From Chloroflexota bacterium (lineage in GTDB: Bacteria; Chloroflexota; Dormibacteria; Dormibacterales; Dormibacteraceae): DNA of 10,994 nt. Below, in pieces: positions 6,126-10,994 of this stretch; the first letter of the stretch is position 1; every line of letters begins with the position of its first letter. The notes under the pieces are model-generated. The model saw nothing but the letters and a program-made list of their open reading frames with translations, was not told where the DNA came from and ran no database searches. The position numbers and the translations under genes are program-made. The stretch spans positions 1-10,994 of the forward strand of contig VBJR01000140.1 in the NCBI GenBank assembly GCA_005880175.1, read 5' to 3'.

Positions 6126-7464
6126 GCCGGCGCTGGCTGGTCCTGCTGGTCACCTCGCTCGCCGTCTACATGGTCTTCCTGGACGGGACGATCGCGAACA
6201 TCGCGTTCCCGGCCATCCGGCGCAGCTTCCCGACCGCCTCGCTGGCGACGCTCTCGTGGGTGCTGAACGCGTACAGCATCGTGTTCGCCTCGCTGCTGCT
6301 CTCGTCCGGCCGGGTCGCGGACCTGGTCGGACGGCGGCGGATCTTCTTCGCCGGCCTGCTCGTCTTCTGCGCCGCCTCGGCCATCTGCGGCGCGGCACCC
6401 ACCGAGGGCGTGCTGATCGCGGCCCGGGCCGTCCAGGCGATCGGCGCCTCGCTGATGCTGCCGGCCTCGCTGGCGCTGGTCCTGGCCGAGTTCCCGCCCA
6501 CGATGCGGGCGACGGCCGTCGGCGTGTGGGGCGCCGTCGGCGCGGTGGCCGCCGCCAGCGGCCCGTCGCTGGGCGGCGTCATCGTCGATCGCGTGGACTG
6601 GCGCTGGGTGTTCCTCGTGAACGTCCCGATCGGCGTCGTGGCCTGGCTGGCCGGCCGGCGGCTGCTCCGCGAGGCCCGCGACGACTCGGCGACGCGGCTG
6701 CCCGACCCGGTCGGCGTGGTCCTGGTCACGGTGGCCGTCGCCGCGCTCTCGCTCGGGATCGTGGAGGGGACCGACTGGGGCTGGGGCGACCCGCGCATCG
6801 TCGGCGCGTTCGTCCTGGCGGCGGTCCTGGTGCCCGTGGTGGTGCTGCGGGCGGCCCGCCATCCCGCGCCGGTGCTGGACCTGGCGCTGTTCCGGGTCCG
6901 CTCGTTCGCGGTGGCCAACGTGGCGACCGTCCTGTTCGCGACCAGGCCGGGCTCGCGGTCTCCCCCGGGCCGCTGTTCGCCGCGGCCTTCGCCCCGCCCG
7001 CCGGCCGCCTCGCCGACCGGTTCGGGCACCGCGCCGTGCTGGTGCCGGGCGCGCTGGTCTTCGCGCTCGGGATCGGCCTGTACCTGACCCGGGTGACGAC
7101 CGTGCCCGACTACGTGGGGACGTGGCTGCTGGCCGCGTGCGTCACCGGCATCGGGGTCGGGCTGACGCTGCCGACGCTGGGCAGCTCGGCCGCGGCCAGC
7201 CTGCCGCCGGCCCGGTTCGCGGCGGGCAGCGCGGTGTCGAACACGTCGCGGCAGGTGGGCACCGTGCTCGGCATCTCGTTCCTCGTCGTGCTGCTGGGCG
7301 ACGTCACCGGCCGCACCGCGCTGGCGGCGTTCCAGCGCGGCTGGACGATGATGCTCGTCCTGGCCGCGGCCACCTCGCTGATCTGCGTCGTGATGGGCCG
7401 CACGCGGGCCGCCGGGACGGTTCGGCCGGAGGCGAACCTTCCCAGGGTGACACTGCGGTCATGA
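6122..7464 (+). pseudogene. MFS transporter, DHA2 (EmrB/QacA-like) family, broken by internal deletion/frameshift
   Basis: Starts at GTG 6122 inside the stop of the preceding gene. The first part (273 codons, to about 6940) is a typical DHA2 proton-driven exporter N-half: LDGTIANIAFPAI in TM1 (motif D), GRVADLVGRRR in loop 2-3 (motif A), and GPSLGGVIVDRVDWRWVFLV (motif C region). It runs into VRSFAVANVATVLFA, the start of a central helix, then loses sense and stops at 7087-7089. The rest of the protein is in another frame from CAG 6943: QAGLAVSPGPLFAAAFAPPA, then GRLADRFGHR and the last helices to TGA 7462-7464 (173 residues). In relatives about 20-30 residues, one membrane helix, separate these two points, so a deletion of 3n+1 nt best explains both the gap and the frame change. 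It overlaps the RidA gene by ATGA. Either it is a true pseudogene or the assembly lost some bases; an intact ancestor is certain. Confidence 0.75.
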
Positions 7465-7955
7465 CCACCACGACGAACGAGATCAGGGAGCGCCTCGCCG
7501 GCCGGGGCCTCTCGCTGCCCCGGCCGTGGCAGTTCCCGCCGGACGCCCGGATCCCGTCAACGCTGGTGCGGGTCGTCGACTCCCACGCCTGGGTGTCCGG
7601 CCACGTCCCCCTCGCCGGCGACGGCACGATCGCCGAGCTCCGGGGACGGGTCGGCGCGGAGGTGGACCTGCAGTCGGCGCAGACCGCGGCCATCCGGACC
7701 CTGCTCGCGATCCTGGCCAGCGTGGACGCGGCGCTCGGCGGCTTCGAGCGGATCCGGGCCTGGGACCGCCTGTTCTGCATGGTCAACACGGCGCCCGACT
7801 TCGACGCCTACACCACGGTGTTCAACCCCACGTCCCAGCTCCTCCTGGACCTGTTCGGCGAGGACGCCGGCCGCCACGCCCGGGCGGCGATCGGCGTCGC
7901 CGGGCTGCCCTGGAACGTGCCCGTCGAGATCATGGCGGACCTGGAGCTGTTCTAG
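7461..7955 (+). CDS. RidA/YjgF/YER057c/UK114-family protein (longer actinobacterial/proteobacterial subgroup)
   Basis: 164 residues from the ATG that overlaps the MFS stop (ATGA, 7461-7464). The RidA fold is recognisable by 'SGHVPLAGDG' (46-55), the helix region DLQSAQTAAIRTLLAILASV, and the C-terminal signature HARAAIGVAGLPWNVPVEI (139-157). Arg141 is the position that holds the substrate carboxylate in RidA imine/enamine deaminases. It is longer than archetypal RidA (about 128 residues) and matches the 150-160 residue YjgF-like subgroup with a 'FNPTSQLLLDLFGE-x-GRHAR' stretch, whose substrates are mostly unknown. Cytosolic, probably trimeric by family. As last gene of the HxlR-controlled operon it may detoxify a reactive intermediate related to the exporter's substrate; that link is inferred. 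Confidence 0.88.
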   Translation: MTTTTNEIRERLAGRGLSLPRPWQFPPDARIPSTLVRVVDSHAWVSGHVPLAGDGTIAELRGRVGAEVDLQSAQTAAIRTLLAILASVDAALGGFERIRAWDRLFCMVNTAPDFDAYTTVFNPTSQLLLDLFGEDAGRHARAAIGVAGLPWNVPVEIMADLELF

Positions 7956-8052
7956 CCGTGCGGCCGAGTGACCGTGCGGATTGGCGCCGAATGGACCATT
8001 CCCGGGCAATCGAATAGGCGGTTTGGCGCCGAAGCGCCACACCCCTTGGGCG
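7956..8052. other. Convergent intergenic spacer with repeats and hairpins
   Basis: The spacer between the RidA (+) and FAH (-) stops contains a direct repeat TTGGCGCCGAA (7981-7991 and 8023-8033, 42 nt apart). It also has an inverted repeat GAATGG-A-CCATTC (7989-8001), a CCCGGG palindrome (8001-8006), and outer arms GATTG (7979-7983)/CAATC (8007-8011). The 7979-8011 structure could terminate the + strand operon. No coding frame is evident. Confidence 0.4.
8024..8039 (-). terminator. TTCG-tetraloop hairpin downstream of the FAH gene
   Basis: TGGCGC (8024-8029) and GCGCCA (8034-8039) pair around CGAA. Read on the - strand the loop is TTCG closed by C-G, that is a C(UUCG)G tetraloop, among the most stable RNA loops. 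It lies 13 nt after the FAH stop codon. There is no U-run. Confidence 0.5.
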
Positions 8053-8871
8053 TCAGACCATCGGGCTGCGCAGCCGGCCCAGGCCGCCGATCTCGACCAC
8101 CACCTCGTCGCCGGGGCGCAGCCACGGCTTGTCGGGTCGGCCCTGGGCCACGCCCGCCGGCGTCCCGGTCGCGATGACGTCACCGGCCTCCAGCGTGAAG
8201 TGCCGGCTGATGTAGGCCACCAGCTCGGCCACCCCGAAGACCATGTCGGCCGTGTTGGAGTCCTGGCGCACGTCGCCGTTCACCAGGCAGCGCAGGGCCA
8301 GCGCCTGCGGGTCGCCGACCTCGTCGGCGCTGACCAGGTGAGGCCCGATCGGGAAGAACTTGTCGAGCGTCTTGCCCAGCATCCACTGGGTGCTCCGGAA
8401 CTGCAGGTCGCGCGCGCTGACGTCGTTGCCGTTGCAGTAGCCCCAGACGTGGTCGAGGGCCGCCGCCTCGCTCACCCGGCTCGCGGTGCGACCCATCACG
8501 ACGCAGAGCTCGGCCTCGTAGTCGTACTGCTCCGCCAGGTCGCCGGGCAGCGGCACGCCCTCGCCGCTGGCCGCCAGCGTGTTCGCGAACTTGTTGAAGA
8601 GGATCGGCGTCTCGGGCACCGGCATCCCCGCCTCCTCGGCATGGCGGCGGTAGTTCAGCCCGACGCAGACGATCTTCTCGGGCCGGGGCACGCACGGCCC
8701 CAGCGCCAGGCCGGCCTCGTCCAGGCGCGGCCCGGTGGCCAGCCCCTCCAGCTCGGCCGGCGGCCGGGCCAGCAGCGCGTTGAGGTCGTCCGCGGCCAGC
8801 TCGGCCACCCCGTCCGGGGTCACCAGGCCGATGCGCAGGCCGCCGTCGCGGTGGAAGGTGAGGAGACGCAC
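8053..8871 (-). CDS. Fumarylacetoacetate hydrolase (FAH) family protein
   Basis: 272 residues from GTG 8869-8871, 19 nt after the phosphotransferase stop. It is the normal length for single-subunit FAH-family hydrolases/decarboxylases with a small N-terminal domain (about 1-60). Core motifs: VGLNYRRHAEE (70-80) with the His77-x-x-Glu80 lid dyad, LFNKFANTL (91-99), and YEAELCVVMG with Glu119 and Glu121. NGNDVSARDLQ supplies Asp150, and these three acids bind Mg/Mn. LGKTLDKFFPIGP (165-177) and GTPAGV (236-241) complete the site. Members cleave or decarboxylate 2-oxo acids such as acylpyruvates, oxaloacetate, 2-oxohept-3-enedioate or diketo-deoxy sugar acids; the exact substrate cannot be read here. 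Cytosolic. As third gene after an epimerase and a kinase-like protein it suggests a small-molecule or sugar-acid breakdown operon. Confidence 0.93.
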   Translation of the reverse strand: MRLLTFHRDGGLRIGLVTPDGVAELAADDLNALLARPPAELEGLATGPRLDEAGLALGPCVPRPEKIVCVGLNYRRHAEEAGMPVPETPILFNKFANTLAASGEGVPLPGDLAEQYDYEAELCVVMGRTASRVSEAAALDHVWGYCNGNDVSARDLQFRSTQWMLGKTLDKFFPIGPHLVSADEVGDPQALALRCLVNGDVRQDSNTADMVFGVAELVAYISRHFTLEAGDVIATGTPAGVAQGRPDKPWLRPGDEVVVEIGGLGRLRSPMV

Positions 8872-8890
8872 GTCCGACAGTGTGGCGCAG

Positions 8891-9835
8891 TCAGGACTGC
8901 TCGCGGAGGAAGCAGGCGCGGGCGATCTCCGCGATCTCGTCGCTCGCCGCGTGCCGCGCCAGCGTCTTGCGCAGCCACAGGTCCTCCCGCCAGCGCTCCT
9001 CGCCGGCGCCGAACGACCACGCGGCGACCGCGCGCTGGACGACGTCGTAGCGGACGGCGTCCGGCAGCCACTCCAGCTCGGCGTCGCTGACCCGGCGCCG
9101 GCGCGCGTAGCCCCGCACCACGGCCGCGATGCGCTCCGGCCGCGCCTCGAACGCCGGCAGCTGGGGCAGGCCCATGTGGCAGCCCAGGAGCAGGTAGGCG
9201 ACCTCGAACACCGCCGGGCCCCGGCCGGCGCCCTCCCAGTCCACCATCACGATCGGGCCCTGCGGCGCCCGGATCGCGTTCGCCGGCCAGCAGTCGCCGT
9301 GCAGGAACGCGGTCGGCGGGCGGTCGCCGGCCGCCAGCCGGCGCACGATCCGGGCCGCCGCGCGCTGGAAGGACCGCGCCACCTCCGGCACGCCGTCGTC
9401 CGCCTCCAGTTCCGGCAGGCGGGCCAGCATCGCCCCCGACGGGTCCAGGCGGGCGGGTCCGACCGGGCCGGCGGGCAGGCAGTGCAGCGCGGCCGCGTAC
9501 TCGCCGATCGCCTCCAGCGTCGCCGGGTCGGCCCCGGCCTCGACGCCGTCCACGAACGTCAGCATCAGGCCCGTCCAGCCGTCGTGCGAGGCGATCAGGT
9601 CGCCGGCCGCCGTCCGGATCACGCGCGGGGCCGGGAACCCCCGCCCGTCCAGCCAGTCGAGCGCCTTCGCCTGCCCCAGGAACCAGTCCGTCACGTCGCC
9701 GGCGTGGGCCCGGAGCAGGCCCGGCGGCCCGGTCGCGAACCGGACCCGGCAGATCACCCGGTCGTCGAACGTGTAGTGCTGGATGGTCTCCAGCGCCACC
9801 GGCGGGCGCAGGTAGCACCGCTCGACCAGGGCCAT
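8891..9835 (-). CDS. APH-family phosphotransferase (protein-kinase-like small-molecule kinase)
   Basis: 314 residues from ATG 9833-9835, which has a good Shine-Dalgarno, GGGAGG, 8 nt upstream. A GTG at 9854-9856 would add 7 residues and would overlap a small upstream ORF by GTGA. The fold is that of aminoglycoside/choline-kinase-like proteins. The N-lobe is short and includes FDDRVICRVRF. The catalytic loop FLHGDCWPANAI gives catalytic Asp181 and metal-binding Asn186. VMVDWEGAGRGPAVFEVAYL gives the DFG-like Asp199. The N-lobe lysine is not obvious. Substrates in this family include antibiotics, choline, homoserine, sugars and macrolides; nothing visible selects one, so a resistance role should not be assumed. 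Its position between an NAD-dependent epimerase and an FAH-family hydrolase argues for a catabolic metabolite as substrate. Confidence 0.88.
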   Translation of the reverse strand: MALVERCYLRPPVALETIQHYTFDDRVICRVRFATGPPGLLRAHAGDVTDWFLGQAKALDWLDGRGFPAPRVIRTAAGDLIASHDGWTGLMLTFVDGVEAGADPATLEAIGEYAAALHCLPAGPVGPARLDPSGAMLARLPELEADDGVPEVARSFQRAAARIVRRLAAGDRPPTAFLHGDCWPANAIRAPQGPIVMVDWEGAGRGPAVFEVAYLLLGCHMGLPQLPAFEARPERIAAVVRGYARRRRVSDAELEWLPDAVRYDVVQRAVAAWSFGAGEERWREDLWLRKTLARHAASDEIAEIARACFLREQS

Positions 9836-9852
9836 GAGCGGGCCCTCCCAGG

Positions 9853-10050
9853 TCACCGGAACACCCTGGGAAGAGATCGAGGGCGGCCGTACGCAAGGGC
9901 TTCGCCCGAGCAGGTGAGTCCCTCTTCCGGACTTCGCCCAGGCCCTGCCTTCAGACGCGCAGCGACGCGCCGCAGGCGCTCCGAACGTCCCGGACCAGCG
10001 GGGGTGTTCCGGAAGAGGGGGCCTGCCCCCTCTTGCCTCTCCCAGCTCAT
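9853..10050 (-). CDS. Possible small protein (65 aa), doubtful
   Basis: An ORF begins at ATG 10048-10050, overlapping the epimerase stop as ATGA. It ends at TGA 9853-9855, overlapping the alternative GTG start of the phosphotransferase as GTGA. Such coupling on both sides is what a real gene in an operon would show. Against this, its wobble positions are much less GC-biased than its neighbours (codons such as CAA, GCA, GCT, GGT, CGT, AGT and TCT), the product is Arg/Gly/Pro-rich without a recognisable domain, and the DNA is full of inverted repeats. It is equally likely to be a non-coding structured spacer. Confidence 0.25.
   Translation of the reverse strand: MSWERQEGAGPLFRNTPAGPGRSERLRRVAARLKAGPGRSPEEGLTCSGEALAYGRPRSLPRVFR
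9856..10012. repeat. 157-bp segment bounded by 11-bp perfect inverted repeats, with further nested repeats
   Basis: CCGGAACACCC (9856-9866) and GGGTGTTCCGG (10002-10012) are exact reverse complements. A second pair is nested and overlapping: CCCTCTTCCGGA (9920-9931) and TCCGGAAGAGGG (10008-10019), 12 bp exact. CTTCGCCC occurs twice (9900-9907 and 9932-9939), the first within a small GGGC-TTC-GCCC hairpin. No target-site duplication is seen at the outer ends. This may be a MITE-like or REP-like element, or a structured RNA leader/processing region in the operon. Confidence 0.5.
10013..10034 (-). terminator. Strong hairpin after the epimerase gene
   Basis: AAGAGGGGGC (10013-10022) and GCCCCCTCTT (10025-10034) are perfect 10-nt inverted repeats; sterically a 9-bp stem with a 4-nt loop forms. 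On the - strand it begins 12 nt after the epimerase stop codon (TGA, 10047-10049) and ends with TCTT. It may end or reduce transcription before the phosphotransferase gene. Confidence 0.5.
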
Positions 10051-10994
10051 CGCGGGGCCAGCAGCCGGTCCGCGTCCAGGCGGCCGTCCTCGACGGCGGC
10101 CCGGAACGTCGCCACGGTCTCGCGGACGCCCTCGTCGAACGGGATCAGCGGCACCGCGCCCAGCCGCCGCTCGACGGCCGACGCGTCGTACGCGGCGGGG
10201 AAGGCGAGCGGGGCCGGCTCGTACGTGACCTCGGCGCCACCGGCCGCCCCGTCGATCGCCGCCACGACCTCGTCCATCGTCCGGGTGTGGACCGGCAGCG
10301 TGTACGTCTCGCTGCCCGCGCCGTCGGCGCACGCCCGCGCGGCCGCGACGAACGCCGCGGCGACGTCGCGGGCGTGGTGGTACGCGGCCGCGCCGCCCCA
10401 GGCGACGTGGTAGGGCCGGCCCACCGCCGCCGCCAGCATGGCCAGCGTCGGGCTCGACGTCAGGCCCTGGTCCCGGCCAGGCCCGTACACGACCGCGGGG
10501 CGCAGGCCGACGGCGACCACCCCGTACTCGCCGTCGTACACACGCGCCATCCACTCGTCGGCCAGCTTGTAGGCGCCGTACAGCGTGGTCGGGCCGGCGG
10601 GCGCGCCGTGCGGCAGCGGCCCGTCGCCGTACCGCTCGGACGGCCCGTACACGGCGATCGAGCTGGCGAACGAGACGCCGCGCACCTGGTCCGGCAGGGA
10701 GCGCGCCGCCTCCAGCACGACGGCCATGCCCTCGACGTTGACGCGGGCCCCCAGCGCCGGGTTGGCCCGGGCGAACGGGACCTGGAGGGCGGCCAGGTGG
10801 ACCATGTGGGTGACGCCGTGCTCGGCGAGGGCGCGGGCGACCTCGGCCCCGTCGGTGACGTCGCAGCGCACCAGCGGGACCCGGTCCTCCAGCGCGGGGT
10901 CGAGGAGGCGCCACCGGGCCGCGTCGCTCGCCAGGTCGGTGGCCACCACGGGCGTGCCGGCGTCCGCCAGCAGCTTCACCGTCCAGGCGCCGAT
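10047..10994 (-). CDS. NAD-dependent epimerase/dehydratase (extended SDR), N-terminus outside window
   Basis: The frame is open to the right edge, so the start and the beginning of the Gly-rich nucleotide loop are missing. The last visible upstream residues, IGAWT, fit the end of a 'G-x-x-G-x-I-G' Rossmann motif. Counting from the codon at 10979, Asp15 at the end of strand 2 (VVATDLAS) suggests NAD rather than NADP. HMVHLAALQVPF is the usual strand-4 'H-L-A-A' motif. SFASSIAVYGPS holds the catalytic Ser, and LYGAYKLADEW holds the Tyr134-x3-Lys138 pair. The region FPAAYDASAVERRLGAVPLI is the C-terminal substrate domain typical of extended SDRs. Family members act on nucleotide sugars (epimerase, dehydratase) or oxidise free sugars and uronates. 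With an FAH-type hydrolase downstream, a sugar-oxidising dehydrogenase is plausible but not proven. It is first of the three - strand genes seen here; further genes may precede it outside the window. Confidence 0.9.
   Translation of the reverse strand: MGAWTVKLLADAGTPVVATDLASDAARWRLLDPALEDRVPLVRCDVTDGAEVARALAEHGVTHMVHLAALQVPFARANPALGARVNVEGMAVVLEAARSLPDQVRGVSFASSIAVYGPSERYGDGPLPHGAPAGPTTLYGAYKLADEWMARVYDGEYGVVAVGLRPAVVYGPGRDQGLTSSPTLAMLAAAVGRPYHVAWGGAAAYHHARDVAAAFVAAARACADGAGSETYTLPVHTRTMDEVVAAIDGAAGGAEVTYEPAPLAFPAAYDASAVERRLGAVPLIPFDEGVRETVATFRAAVEDGRLDADRLLAPR

Noticed and set aside
8891..9835. Antibiotic-resistance gene (aminoglycoside phosphotransferase)
   Set aside because: Only the general APH-fold motifs are present; operon context suggests metabolism and no resistance-specific feature can be seen.
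9856..10019. Insertion sequence
   Set aside because: Inverted repeats are present, but there is no transposase frame and no target duplication, so it is listed only as a repeat-bounded segment.
8735..10228. Long + strand frame antisense to FAH, phosphotransferase and epimerase
   Set aside because: Shadow frame; the - strand proteins have textbook catalytic motifs.
1..10994. CRISPR array or tandem repeats
   Set aside because: No regularly spaced direct repeats of 20-40 nt are visible anywhere; only short isolated direct and inverted repeats.

Overview
This window is very GC-rich (GC or AT-poor wobble positions almost throughout) and looks like chromosomal DNA from a high-GC Actinomycetota. 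A Thermoleophilia/Solirubrobacterales-like host would fit, but that is an impression from composition and protein style, not a proven placement. Genes are tightly packed, several overlap by 4 nt (ATGA/GTGA), and three starts lie 7-8 nt after a -10-like hexamer with no Shine-Dalgarno, which suggests leaderless transcripts.

Layout, left to right. (1) 1-236 (+): the C-terminal end of a secreted or periplasmic beta-sandwich protein, cut by the window edge, followed by a strong hairpin at 240-259. (2) 273-4904 (-): two genes read right to left. The first (3078-4904) encodes a 608-residue protein I do not recognise as a whole. Its C-terminal part carries a good HEPN ribonuclease motif (Arg529-His534, RHLAVH). 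The second (273-2891) encodes an 872-residue PHP-domain plus ABC/SMC-type ATPase with a coiled coil. A 135-186 nt spacer between them holds three successive inverted repeats and locally AT-richer DNA. This pair is the best candidate in the window for an undescribed system. HEPN nucleases paired with ABC ATPases are the logic of the PrrC/RloC anticodon nucleases, here split over two proteins with a PHP domain added. (3) 4961-5332 (-): an HxlR-type regulator, divergent from (4) a + strand operon at 5388-7955 (7-TM membrane protein, MFS drug/proton antiporter, RidA/YjgF-like protein) whose three genes overlap by 4 nt each. A 46-nt imperfect palindrome lies over the divergent promoters and is the likely operator. 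The MFS gene is broken: one transmembrane stretch appears deleted, with a frameshift at about 6941-6943.

(5) 7956-8052: convergent spacer with hairpins, one with a C(UUCG)G tetraloop on the - strand. (6) 8053-10994 (-): an operon read right to left of an NAD-dependent epimerase/dehydrogenase (5' end outside the window), an APH-like phosphotransferase and a fumarylacetoacetate-hydrolase-family enzyme. This set would suit small-molecule or sugar-acid catabolism. Between epimerase and phosphotransferase lies a 190-nt stretch of nested inverted repeats. It also contains a 65-codon ORF that overlaps both neighbours by 4 nt.

No rRNA, tRNA, CRISPR array or transposase is visible. The many long ORFs antisense to these genes are GC-composition shadows.
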